From Mesorhizobium sp. (GTDB lineage: Bacteria; Pseudomonadota; Alphaproteobacteria; Rhizobiales; Rhizobiaceae), in contig SAJS01000010.1 in NCBI GenBank assembly GCA_004017535.1, forward strand, positions 169,893 to 228,121: 58,229 nt of DNA, given 5' to 3'. Both the position numbers and the translations under genes were made by a program. Every line of letters starts with the position of its first letter. The first letter of the stretch is position 1. Below are positions 1 to 8,993 of the stretch, in pieces. The notes under the pieces are model-generated. The model did not search any database. It had not been told where the DNA came from and saw nothing but the letters and a program-made list of their open reading frames with translations.

Positions 1-1652
1 CCGGCCTCGTCGATACCGCGACCGGCCAGGCGGTCGTCCTCTCGGTCAACGGCAGCGGCGTTGTCGAAGGCCGCACCGTCACGAGCAACGACCTAGTCTT
101 CACGGTCTCTGTCAGTGGCACCGGCAGCGTGACCCTGGATCAGATCCGCGCGGTGGTCCATCCGACCACGGACCCGGACGAGAGTAAGACCCTGGCCGCG
201 GACAATTTGATTCAGCTCACCGCGACTGTGACCGACAAGGACGGCGACCACCATTCAGCCACCCTCGACATCGGTCAGAACCTCAACTTCAAGGACGACG
301 GCCCGACCATCACGAAGCCATTCGATGGTGACCAGAGCGCCGGCAACGGCACAGGGACCCATGAGACTTTGAGCAACATCGTCGGCCAACAAGCAACGGG
401 CGACTTCGGTTACAGTATCGGCAGCGACCAGTTCGCAGCCTACGACGCCACACACTCGGACTTCGTAGACCAGGACAGCGTGGCAGCCGGCAACCAGCTC
501 AGCCTTACTGGCTACCTCACCGGTCTTGTCCCTAACACACAGACTCAGCTGATCAGCTCATACGCGACGCTCCAGTCGGAGAGCGCCACCTCGGCGACGT
601 TCGACTGGCAAATCTCCTACGACAGCGACCCGAACACTGCGGGCGACCAGACAGCCACGGCGGGCGGCACCCTTGTCTTCAACAAGACTGCTGGCACCTA
701 CACCATCACGTTGAACGACGCGGCGGATGGCTTCAGCTTCGACGTTCTCCACACCGCCGAGCTTGTCGCCAAGCAGCCTACGAGCAACACGGGCCACCCG
801 CCCATCGTACTGGAAACGTTGGTGGCGGATGACCCGAACACGCAGGCTCACGATGGCTTCTATGTGCAGTTCACCGGCAATTTGATCGACAAAACCCATC
901 CGTTCAGCGTGACGAGCGACGGCGAAGGGTCATCCACCGACACCACGTTCAACTCGACACCACCGACGCCGGCCGGCACCCACGATATGATCAGTAACAG
1001 CAATGAAACGTGGGTGTCCGCGACGCAAAGCACCAACGGCGTCGCCGGTGATACGATCCAGAAAGGCGAACTGCTGACCTTGCGGTTCTTCGACAGCAAT
1101 GTCGGCATCCAGACCGAGGCCACCGATCCATCGGCCTCCGCCAGCGCCGTGGCCCTGAAGTTCGACGGTATCGGCAGCAGCGAAGACCTGATGATGATCC
1201 TCGACCTCACAGACGGCACCAACGAGATCACGCGGGCCATCTACGTGTCGAACTCCGACATCTACAGGATGGGCCAGGTCCCGTCCCCATACAACGGAGA
1301 GTTCACGCTCGACAACAATGACGGCCTCGTGATCATCGAGCAGAACGACTATAACGCCGCCGGCGAGCACTATGTGATCCAGGGCATCCAGATCATGCAG
1401 TCAGGCAACGGCATCACTGGCCAGGCGATCGACCTGAACGGGACCACCGGCACGCTCAATGGCGGCAGCAGCGCGACCAGCAATCTGGTAGCCTTCGACC
1501 CTGTCGATAATGACGTGCTGAAGATCACGGACATCGGCTTCGTCTCGACGCAGACCACGACACCGGATGCGCACCTCGACTTCGGCGTCCAGATCGCGGA
1601 TGCGGACGGCGACACGACCACCGTCCAGCACATCCTCGTCGACATCGCCTGA
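1..1652 (+). CDS. C-terminal part of a large repeat-rich type I-secreted protein (DUF5801/VCBS-like), 5' end outside window
   Basis: The frame is already open at the left edge (codons in phase from base 3), so these ~549 residues are the tail of a longer protein and no start is visible. Composition is typical of extracellular beta-sandwich repeat proteins: rich in Gly, Thr, Asp, Asn and Ser, with no Cys. The motif DKDGDHHSATLDI followed by FKDDGP, and a related ADADGDTTTV near the end, are the boundary signatures I associate with DUF5801/VCBS-type repeats of giant RTX-like adhesins. The C-terminus is short and aliphatic (HILVDIA), as in uncleaved type I secretion signals. No GGxGxD nonapeptides are seen in this part. 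The ATPase and fusion protein genes that follow on the same strand support export by a type I system. A role in adhesion or biofilm is inferred. Confidence 0.8.
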   Translation, partial: GLVDTATGQAVVLSVNGSGVVEGRTVTSNDLVFTVSVSGTGSVTLDQIRAVVHPTTDPDESKTLAADNLIQLTATVTDKDGDHHSATLDIGQNLNFKDDGPTITKPFDGDQSAGNGTGTHETLSNIVGQQATGDFGYSIGSDQFAAYDATHSDFVDQDSVAAGNQLSLTGYLTGLVPNTQTQLISSYATLQSESATSATFDWQISYDSDPNTAGDQTATAGGTLVFNKTAGTYTITLNDAADGFSFDVLHTAELVAKQPTSNTGHPPIVLETLVADDPNTQAHDGFYVQFTGNLIDKTHPFSVTSDGEGSSTDTTFNSTPPTPAGTHDMISNSNETWVSATQSTNGVAGDTIQKGELLTLRFFDSNVGIQTEATDPSASASAVALKFDGIGSSEDLMMILDLTDGTNEITRAIYVSNSDIYRMGQVPSPYNGEFTLDNNDGLVIIEQNDYNAAGEHYVIQGIQIMQSGNGITGQAIDLNGTTGTLNGGSSATSNLVAFDPVDNDVLKITDIGFVSTQTTTPDAHLDFGVQIADADGDTTTVQHILVDIA

Positions 1653-1734
1653 TACGTGACCAAACGGGGCAGCCACTGGCTGCCCCGTACCAACCTCAGC
1701 GAACAGCCGTGAAGCATCGAAGCGGGGGGTATCC

Positions 1735-3483
1735 GTGATGCAGCCGAGACCACAATTCCAGGAGGTGATGCATCTGGCGCGCCACCAGGTGCCCGCCCTG
1801 CTCCTCTTCAGCCTGCTCGCCAACGTCCTCCTGCTTGCCAGCACCGTCTACATGCTGCAGATTTACGATCGGGTGCTGTCGAGCGGCTCCATCGACACGT
1901 TGTTCTGGCTTACCCTTGCGGTCATCGGCGCCATAGTCGTCTACGGCATGCTGGAACATGCCCGCCGGATGATGCTGGGGCATATCAGCCAGTGGCTCGA
2001 CGACCAGCTCAGCGTTCCGGTGATCGAACGCGTCATGGACGCGCGGCTCGCCGGCAGCAGCCTCGAAGCCGGCCTGAAGGACGTCGGGGATCTGCGCGCC
2101 TTCATCGCCGGCGACGGCATCCTGACCTTTCTCGACGCGCCATGGACGCCGGTCTTTCTGGCATTCATGTGGTTTCTGCATCCGGCATTGGGCATGGTCG
2201 GCATTGCCGGAGCTGTGCTCCTTTTCTGCGCTGCGCTCGCCAATGATTTCCTCACCCGCCGCAAGGGCCAGGACGCCGCGGCCGCACTACGCCGCAGCCA
2301 GGCGGCCGTCGGGCAGTTTGTCGACGGCGCCGAGACCTTGCGCTCGCTCGGCATGACCGAGCCGGGGTTGCGGCGTTGGGAACAGACCCAGCAGTCGCTG
2401 ATGGATATCCAGACTCGGCTTCTGCGACGCACCACCATTATCGGCAGCCTGTCGCGTTCGCTTCGGCTCGCCCTTCAGGTGGCCGTGCTGGGGCTTGGCG
2501 CATACCTGGTCTTGCGCCGCGAGCTGACTCCCGGCTCGATGATCGCCGCATCGATCCTGCTCAGCCGCGCGTTGGCGCCGATCGAGCGCTCGATCGGCGC
2601 CTGGCGCAGCCTGGTCAGCGCACGAACAGCACGCCGCAATCTTATGAAGCTTTTCGCCGACACGCGGTCGATCCAGCCAACCGGTGTCACCCTGCCCCGC
2701 CCGCAAGGTCGGCTGAAGCTCGAGAACCTTCATTACCGCGCGCCGGGAACCTCGCAAGCGCTGCTGAACGCGATAGGCTTCGACGTCGAGCCCGGCCAGA
2801 CCTGTGGCGTGATCGGTCCGTCCGGATCCGGCAAGACCACGCTGTGCCGACTAATCGTTGGAGTGCTGCAGCCCTCGCTCGGCCACGTCAGGCTGGACGG
2901 AGCCGAGATTTGGAACTGGCCTTCGGATGAACTGGGCCAGCATGTCGGCTATCTGCCGCAGCAGATCGAACTCTTCCCAGGAACAATCGCTGAGAACATT
3001 GCACGCCTGCGTGACGTCGACAGCAACGCGGTCATCGCCGCGGCGCAGCTTGCAGGCATCCACGAGATGATCCTGCGGCTGCCGAACGGCTATCGAACCG
3101 AAGTGGGACCGCATGGCGCCAGGATTTCGCGCGGCCAGTGTCAACGCATTGCGCTGGCCCGAGCCCTGTTCGGCGATCCGCCGCTGATCGTTCTGGACGA
3201 GCCGAATACCGGCCTTGACGGTGAAGGCGAGGTCGCGCTGTTCAACGTGCTACAGCAGTTGAAGGAGCGCGGCCGCACGGTCGTTGTGATCAGCCACCAG
3301 ACCAATCTTTTACGCACCGCCGACCATATCCTCTTCCTGCGAGAGGGGTCCGTTTCGATGTTTGGCACGCGCGACGAAGTGCTCGGCGCGCTGGCAGGCC
3401 AGCCCAAACGAATCCCGGTGCCGGCGGCCATGCTGGACAAGATCGTCGCCAATGCGCCGGCGAATCTGAAGGCAGCGGAGTAA
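1735..3483 (+). CDS. type I secretion system permease/ATPase (PrtD-like)
   Basis: This is a half-size ABC exporter of 582 residues. The N-terminal ~300 residues carry the transmembrane domain (hydrophobic segments from about residue 20). The C-terminal nucleotide-binding domain has Walker A GPSGSGKTT (about 361), Walker B LIVLDEP (about 484) and the switch His in VVVISHQ (about 517). It would energise export of the upstream repeat protein directly from cytoplasm to outside, together with the fusion protein that starts 3 bases after its stop and a TolC-like pore not in this window. The signature loop reads ISRGQCQR instead of LSGGQRQR, an Arg in place of the first conserved Gly. The start is GTG 1735 or the adjoining ATG 1738, behind a run of six G. 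No peptidase C39 domain is present, which fits C-terminal-signal substrates. Confidence 0.9.
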   Translation: MMQPRPQFQEVMHLARHQVPALLLFSLLANVLLLASTVYMLQIYDRVLSSGSIDTLFWLTLAVIGAIVVYGMLEHARRMMLGHISQWLDDQLSVPVIERVMDARLAGSSLEAGLKDVGDLRAFIAGDGILTFLDAPWTPVFLAFMWFLHPALGMVGIAGAVLLFCAALANDFLTRRKGQDAAAALRRSQAAVGQFVDGAETLRSLGMTEPGLRRWEQTQQSLMDIQTRLLRRTTIIGSLSRSLRLALQVAVLGLGAYLVLRRELTPGSMIAASILLSRALAPIERSIGAWRSLVSARTARRNLMKLFADTRSIQPTGVTLPRPQGRLKLENLHYRAPGTSQALLNAIGFDVEPGQTCGVIGPSGSGKTTLCRLIVGVLQPSLGHVRLDGAEIWNWPSDELGQHVGYLPQQIELFPGTIAENIARLRDVDSNAVIAAAQLAGIHEMILRLPNGYRTEVGPHGARISRGQCQRIALARALFGDPPLIVLDEPNTGLDGEGEVALFNVLQQLKERGRTVVVISHQTNLLRTADHILFLREGSVSMFGTRDEVLGALAGQPKRIPVPAAMLDKIVANAPANLKAAE

Positions 3484-3486
3484 GCC

Positions 3487-5013
3487 ATGAGCGATCGATT
3501 TGGCGACTTCTCAGCGACGCTGGACCAACTGGCGGACAGCGTGCATGAACTCACCGATAAGCTGATCGCTTCCGCCAATGACCTGAGCGCAGCGGTATCG
3601 GTTCGGTTGGGCGGCATCGACCAGCAGTCTCGCACGGCGCTGTTGGCGGCGGCCGGCGGCCTCTTCCTGATCTTGATTGCAGCGCTGGTCCGGCAACGCT
3701 CACGCGCTTATCGTGCCAGCAGGCGCGACCTGAAGCGGCGGACGCGGCCGGCGCGGCTGCTAGGCTACGCTTCGGCCATCCTTTTCGTTGGCGGCACCGC
3801 CGCCTGGTCCAGCGTGGCTCTCTTGGCGAGCGCCGTCGTTGCCAATGGCGTCGTCAGCCCGGAAGGCTATCGCAAGACCGTCCAGCATCTGGAAGGCGGC
3901 ATCATCGGGGCGATCCATGTCAAGGAAGGCGAAAAGGTCCGACCCGGCCAGGTTCTGATCAGTCTCAAGACAACCGAGGCCCAAGGCCGCTACGACGAGT
4001 TGCAGGGACATTACATCCGCCTGTTGGCGACCGAAGCCCGGCTGGTTGCGGAGCTTGCCGGTCAAGACCGGATCATCTTCCCCAAGGAGTTGACGTCGAT
4101 AGACAGCGACATCGCGCGAAAGGTTGCCGTCGAGGAACAGGCGCTGCTCGACAGCCGCCTGGCAACCCGTGAGGGTCGCACCCAGATCCTGAACAAGCGC
4201 ATCGCCCAGATAGAAGAGCAAAGCACCGGAGCGCGGGACGTCATGGCCGCCGAGGCCGAGCAGCTCGGACTGATCGACCAGGAGATCGCCTCCGCGCAGG
4301 AGATGTACAAGAAGGGCCTCGAACGCCTGCCGCGGATATTGGCGCTGCAGCGCTCCCAGGCCGACATTCGCGCCAACCAGGCATCGAACCGCGCGCAGGT
4401 GGCGAAGAACGACCAACAGATCGGCGAGACTGAGTTCCAGCTCCTCAACCTGCGCCAGCAGGACAGCGAGAGCGCCAATGAGGATCTTGCCAAGGTGCGC
4501 AACGACCTCGCCGAATTGCGCAGCCAGCTGCCTTCCCGCCAGGATGTGCTGACGAGGACGGACATCGTCGCGCCGATCGCCGGAACGGTGATGAATGTCC
4601 GCGTAACGACCGAGTCGGGCGTGATTGCCAGCGGTCAGGCGCTTCTCGATATCGTTCCGGACGAGCCCAATCTGATCATCGATTCACGCATCAGGCCCAC
4701 GGATATCGACGTCGTCCATCCGGACATGCCCGCCCGCGTCGTGCTGTCGGCCTATCCGAGCCGGCATCTGCCGCAGATCCACGGCCTGCTCGTCTCGGTG
4801 TCGGCCGACCGGCTTACGGATGAGAAAACCGGCGAGCCCTATTTCCTCGCCAAGGTCAAAGTGGACACTGCCGATCTTGCAGAGCTGCATGATGTGCGCC
4901 TGTCCCCCGGCATGCCGGCGGAAGTCATGATCCTGACCGGCGAACACACTTTGCTCGACTATATGCTGGCCCCGGTGCAGGCTTCCCTTACTCGCTCCTT
5001 CAGGGAGAATTGA
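3487..5013 (+). CDS. HlyD/PrtE-family membrane fusion protein of type I secretion
   Basis: This 508-residue periplasmic adaptor links the inner-membrane ATPase to an outer-membrane TolC-type channel. The lipoyl-like half motif LEGGIIGAIHVKEGEKV (about 135-151) and its partner DIVAPIAGTVMNV flank a long Ala/Glu/Gln/Arg-rich coiled coil (about 165-340). A beta-barrel domain with RIRPTDIDVVHPDMPARV and PYFLAKVKV follows. The N-terminus is unusual: an amphipathic stretch, then two hydrophobic segments (about 51-68 and 91-113), whereas most members have one anchor. ATG 3487 lies 3 bases after the ATPase stop, so the pair is translationally coupled. It is about 70 residues longer than typical PrtE because of the N-terminal part. 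Confidence 0.88.
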   Translation: MSDRFGDFSATLDQLADSVHELTDKLIASANDLSAAVSVRLGGIDQQSRTALLAAAGGLFLILIAALVRQRSRAYRASRRDLKRRTRPARLLGYASAILFVGGTAAWSSVALLASAVVANGVVSPEGYRKTVQHLEGGIIGAIHVKEGEKVRPGQVLISLKTTEAQGRYDELQGHYIRLLATEARLVAELAGQDRIIFPKELTSIDSDIARKVAVEEQALLDSRLATREGRTQILNKRIAQIEEQSTGARDVMAAEAEQLGLIDQEIASAQEMYKKGLERLPRILALQRSQADIRANQASNRAQVAKNDQQIGETEFQLLNLRQQDSESANEDLAKVRNDLAELRSQLPSRQDVLTRTDIVAPIAGTVMNVRVTTESGVIASGQALLDIVPDEPNLIIDSRIRPTDIDVVHPDMPARVVLSAYPSRHLPQIHGLLVSVSADRLTDEKTGEPYFLAKVKVDTADLAELHDVRLSPGMPAEVMILTGEHTLLDYMLAPVQASLTRSFREN

Positions 5014-5076
5014 GCGGATAGGACGAGGCATCCGAAAGCAGATGCCGCCAAAGCGAGCGCGGAAGCCGCGCGCCTG

Positions 5077-6895
5077 TTATGCCCGGAACGATCTTCGCGG
5101 GATGTCGAGCCGTAAGGCTTCGGTCGTTCTATCGCGGTCGGCGGCCCTGTCGAAGAAGTATCCTTGAGCGAAGCGGCAGCCAAGGCGTTTGAGCTGCATC
5201 GCCTGATCGGCCGTCTCGACGCCTTCGGCAATGACACGCATGGCAAGCCCGTTCGCCATATCGATAATGGCTTTGACGATTATTTCGCCCGCGCCGCCAT
5301 CGGACATCTGATCCACGAAGCTCTTGTCGATCTTGATGATGTCGACAGGAAAGTTCAGCAGATGAGTGAGCGAGGCATAGCCTGTTCCGAAATCGTCCAG
5401 CGCCACGAGCAGCCCATCGGCACGCAATTCCTCGATTGCCCCGGCGACCTTGCCATCGCTGTCATCCATATAAACAGACTCCGTCACCTCAAGAACGACG
5501 TGTCCGACCGGAATGCCATGACGCGCAAAGGCGCGAGAAATCCGCTCGCGCAGGCTTCCCTTCTGAAAATCCGCCATCGAGACATTTACGCTGACATATT
5601 GCAGCGGTATCGCTTGCTCGAGCCAGTATTTGATGGCGCTCGCCACCTGATCCAGCATTCGGTCGGTCAGGAGATTTCCCATGGAAAAATCCTGCAGCGC
5701 GTCCGACAGCAGGCCGGCCGAGATGATTTCGCCGTCCCGCGTGCGAACGCGGCAAAGCGCCTCCAGGCCCACCGTTTTTTCGGTGCTCAGATCCACGATC
5801 GGTTGATAGTGAGCCTCGACGCGGCCTTCAGCCAGCGCGCTCGTTGCCGTTTGCAGAATGCGGAACTGCTGAGCGATCGTGCTGGCAAGATCTTCATTGT
5901 AGAGCACGAAGCTTCCTCGTGCCGCCTGCTTGGCATGGTGAAGCGCAAGATTTGCATGCTGCAGGAGTATTGGCACTTGGCAGGATTGCGATTGATTGGA
6001 CAATGCCCCGCCAGAACTGACCGATAGGGAGAATGTGGCCTCCTCGCCGGGAAAGGAGTGTTCCTCTGTCGCCTTCAATATCTGCGAGGCGATCCTCGAC
6101 AGGCTGATGGCCGGGCTCATCCCCTCGATCAATACGGCAAATTCATCCGCGTCCACTCTGAAAGTCTTTGCAGGTGCGGCGATCCGCGCAATGGTGCGGC
6201 CTACGCTGCGGATCACTTCGTCGCCGGTCGCATGACCAAAGGTGTCGTTGACGCGACCGAGGTGATCGATATCAACCAACAAGATTGCGAGTGGATCCTC
6301 GCCTGCGTTGGAAGCCATTTCCAACGCCTTGATGAAATGCGCGCGATTTCCCAGCCCTGTGAGCAGATCATAATATGCCAGGCGCTGGTTTTCTGCCCTT
6401 GCTTCCTCTCGCTCCAGCGCGAGTGAGCAAAGATCAACGCATCGGTTGACGATCAACCACTCTTCGTCCGTCGGTCCTCGATGCTCCCGATAATAAAACC
6501 CGAAGGCTCCGAGCACGCGGCCATCACTTTGCATGATCGGACTGGACCAGCAGGCCTTGACGCTATGATCCCTGGCTAAAATGCCGGCAAGCGCCTGATA
6601 GGGAACCCAAAGAGGGTCGGTGAAGATGTCTTGGACCGCGACAGGCGTCCGCAGGAAGGCGGCGGTTCCACATGAACCGATATTGGGTCCGATCGTCCAA
6701 TGCGGAGGAGTAGTCACTCGATAGGTTTGGCCCGGCCAGCGGATGGATGATCCCTTCGCGATCGATTGTAATGATCGAGCAGAGCGTGTCTGCCGAAAGG
6801 TCTTCGGCATAAAGGCAGATATGGGCCGCGGTTTCCTCGATCGATCGTCCCTTGGCTATCATATCCAGGACGGCTTGTTGAAGGTGCTCCGGCAT
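5077..6895 (-). CDS. GAF-GGDEF-EAL cyclic-di-GMP protein; GAF domain broken by a frameshift near 6694
   Basis: The main frame (5077 up to about 6693) encodes the end of a GAF domain (GPNIGSCGTAAF), a GGDEF domain and a complete EAL domain. The EAL domain keeps VGLEALCRV, VTESVYMDDSD, DDFGTGYASL, IKIDKSF and AEGVETADQA, so phosphodiesterase activity is plausible. The GGDEF signature is degenerate (VDADEF), so cyclase activity is unlikely. The start of the GAF domain lies in another frame, from ATG 6895 (MPEHLQQAVLDMIAKG) to GAC at 6695-6697. One base later the downstream frame resumes with IGPNIGSCG. Related proteins have a few more residues at this join, so a deletion of 2 or 8 bases would explain it. 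The gene converges on the fusion-protein gene. If the shift is real, the sensory domain is lost and the remainder would need an internal start. Confidence 0.82.
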
Positions 6896-7312
6896 GAGGC
6901 TTTTCCGCAGTCACCTTTGTGTGGACTGTTGAGCTGGCAGCATGATCATCCTTTTCCGCATGTTGATTTCCCCCCACATTCTTCTTCGTCGTTTGGCGTA
7001 CCGCACCTACATCGGTTAGATCTTGGGCATCGGCCGGTCCCGTGTTGCAGATCAATGTGACGAGGCAAGTTGCCATGGTTTCATGTCATTGCCGAACGCG
7101 GTGGCATACCGAGCCGGGTAATATTTTGACTCCCCAAAGTTAACATCTTCGAAAATCTCCTGTCGCAGCTCCGCCTTTTGAAAGCCGTCGACCGAGTGCG
7201 GCGACACTGGCAGGCCGCATCGCGATCAGGCGGCCGCGCAAGGCCGAGCAGGCCCATTGACCTGTATACAGGAGTTCAGGTATGCCGATCGTCAACAGGA
7301 GGCGATCGGCAA
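6896..7312. other. intergenic region between divergent genes, with a promoter/operator at its right end
   Basis: These 417 bases separate the divergent EAL gene and aldolase gene. I see no convincing gene. A minus-strand open frame (up to 7076) has no family features and overlaps the GAF start. The right end holds TTGACC (7257-7262) overlapping a perfect palindrome (7261-7272), a weak TATGCC 18 bases further on, and the aldolase ribosome-binding site AGGAGG (7297-7302). Confidence 0.5.
7261..7272. promoter_or_regulatory. GTATAC-centred 12-bp palindromic operator before the aldolase gene
   Basis: CCTGTATACAGG is a perfect 12-base palindrome that overlaps a TTGACC -35-like element at 7257-7262. 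A 10-of-12 match lies at 8981-8992, directly before the GntR gene. GntR/FCD regulators often bind short palindromes of this kind. Assignment to the local regulator is inference. Confidence 0.6.
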
Positions 7313-8038
7313 ATGACTTCATCCACCGAGGCGGCGATGCGCCAGGATCTTGCGGCGGCCTACAGGCTCATTGCCCATTTCGGCATGGACGACCTGATCC
7401 ACACACATATTTCAGCGCGACTGCCCCACGAGCCGAACCACCTGCTGATCAACCGCTACGGCGATCTGTTCCAGGAAGTCACCGCGGACTCGCTGGCGGT
7501 GATCGACCATCAAGGACACCAGGTGCGGGGCACGCAGGTTCCGATCAACACTGCAGGCATCGTCATCCACACGGCGGTCCATTCGGCACGGCCCGACGCC
7601 ATATGCGTCATGCATACGCACACCGCCGCGGGCGTGGCGGTCAGTTGTCTCGAGGAAGGCCTGCTGCCGCTTAACCAGACCGCCCTGCTCTTCTACGGCC
7701 GTGTCGGATATCACGCTTTCGAGGGGATCGCCCTCGATCGCGACGAGCAGCAGCGCCTGGTCGCCGACCTCGGCGACAATCGCGCCATGATCCTGCGCAA
7801 TCATGGCCTGCTGACGGTTGGCCGTTCCGTCGGTGAGGCGTTTTCCCTGATGTACAACCTCGAGCAGGCGTGCCGCATCCAGCTTGCCGTGCTTGGCAGC
7901 GGTCGGCCCGTGCATCTTCCCTCCAGCGACGTGTGCGAACGCACCGCCGCGCAATACGAGGCCGACCCGGACGGTGCCGCAGAACTGGAGTGGCTGGCAT
8001 TGCGTCGGCTTTCGGGCCTCGCCTTCGACGGCCGTTGA
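7313..8038 (+). CDS. class II aldolase/adducin-domain protein
   Basis: This 241-residue protein belongs to the class II aldolase/adducin family (fuculose-phosphate aldolase fold), whose members cleave or epimerise sugar phosphates and related hydroxy acids with a divalent metal held by His residues. The metal-binding HTHT lies about residue 100 (CVMHTHTAAG), and the later His in RNHGLLTVG is near 162. ATG 7313 is chosen over an upstream in-frame codon because AGGAGG sits 10 bases before it and the family start (about MRQDLAAAYRLIAHFGM) follows soon after. The dehydrogenase reading frame begins 4 bases after the stop, so the two were an operon. A palindromic operator lies about 45 bases upstream. 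The substrate cannot be read from the sequence. Confidence 0.88.
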   Translation: MTSSTEAAMRQDLAAAYRLIAHFGMDDLIHTHISARLPHEPNHLLINRYGDLFQEVTADSLAVIDHQGHQVRGTQVPINTAGIVIHTAVHSARPDAICVMHTHTAAGVAVSCLEEGLLPLNQTALLFYGRVGYHAFEGIALDRDEQQRLVADLGDNRAMILRNHGLLTVGRSVGEAFSLMYNLEQACRIQLAVLGSGRPVHLPSSDVCERTAAQYEADPDGAAELEWLALRRLSGLAFDGR

Positions 8039-8042
8039 CGCC

Positions 8043-8977
8043 GTGCGGGTCGTGCTTGCCGATCCTCTCGCCTATTCGGATGCGTTCGATATCGCGTTGC
8101 GCTCTGCCTGTCCCGGCGTGGAATTCCGCCGCTGGACCGAATGCGCGCCGGACACCGACTACGACCTGCTGGTGGCCTGGGCATTTCCACCGGACATGGT
8201 GCAACTGCCTGCTTCGACGCGCGCTGTGCTCTGCCTGGGCGCCGGCACGGATCAATTGACGTCCGATCCGCGCCTTCCCGGCGATATGCCTGTCTTGCGC
8301 CTGCGCGATCCCGCGCAGGCACAGCAAATTCTCGACTACGCCATGCACGCGGCATTCGCCCGCCAGCAGGACGATTTTTCCGTTCGTCGCAACCAGAGCG
8401 CACGCAGGTGGCAGTGGGCTGTTTCCGAGATCCGCGACCGCAGCGCCTTGTCGATCGCGGTGCTTGGCCTGGGCATGATCGGCGGTCACGTCGCGTCGGG
8501 CCTCGCGGCAGCGGGCTTCCTGGTCTCGGGCTGGTCGCGCACGCCCCGCGAACGTGTCGGCGTGACCGCCCTTCATGGCGAGTTCCGGCCGTCACGGGGG
8601 CCGATCTCCTTGTCAACCTGCTGCCGTCCAACCAGCACACGCGCGGCATTCTCGATGGGCGGGTCTTCGGCCTGCTGGCGCCGGGTGCCTATGTGGTCAA
8701 TCTGGGGCGTGGCGATCATCTCGACGAGACCGCGCTTAGGGAAGCGCTGGACAGCGGCCATATCGCCGGCGCCTGGCTCGACGTTTTTCTCCAGGAGCCG
8801 CTACCGGCCGATCATTGGGCCTGGGCGCATCAAAAGGTGCGCATCACACCCCATTGCGGCGGCCTGCCAACGCCTGAGGGAACCGCGGCCGCGATCGCGG
8901 AGGCGCTCAAAGCGCTGGCCGATCCACGAAATCCGCTGGTTTCCGCCAAACCACTTCTTGACTCCCAAAACTCCTGA
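8043..8977 (+). pseudogene. D-2-hydroxyacid dehydrogenase (GhrA-like), interrupted by a one-base frameshift at 8582/8583
   Basis: From GTG 8043 the frame gives a GhrA-like N-terminus and the NAD-binding loop VLGLGMIGGHVA, running to ...TALHGE (codon 8580-8582). It then turns into a frame without family features. One frame over, the expected sequence continues: VPAVTGADLLVNLLP, NLGRGDHLDE (catalytic Arg), DVFLQEPLP (Glu) and ITPHCGG (His), to the stop at 8975-8977. Restoring a single G after 8582 rebuilds a continuous HGEVPAVTGADLL, so one lost base explains everything. The intact protein would be ~311 residues and would reduce a 2-keto acid such as glyoxylate or hydroxypyruvate, a fitting partner for the aldolase. 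Either a true pseudogene or a sequence error. Confidence 0.85.
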
Positions 8978-8980
8978 ATG

Positions 8981-8992
8981 CCAGTATACAGA
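8981..8992. promoter_or_regulatory. second GTATAC operator, just before the GntR gene
   Basis: CCAGTATACAGA fills the 16-base gap between the dehydrogenase stop (8977) and the GntR ATG (8994). It matches the palindrome at 7261-7272 at 10 of 12 positions and keeps the GTATAC core. The location is typical for autoregulation. This is inferred, not shown. Confidence 0.55.
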
Positions 8993-8993
8993 T

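Noticed and set aside
6714-7076. Minus-strand open frame of 120 codons upstream of the EAL gene
   Set aside because: It overlaps the true GAF start in another frame, has no family motif, and its second half is a shadow of the GAF sequence.
7884-8993. One long frame joining aldolase DNA, the dehydrogenase N-terminus and the GntR gene
   Set aside because: The first part is a shadow of the aldolase, the middle is the dehydrogenase before its frameshift, and GntR has its own ATG and operator. It is not a fusion protein.
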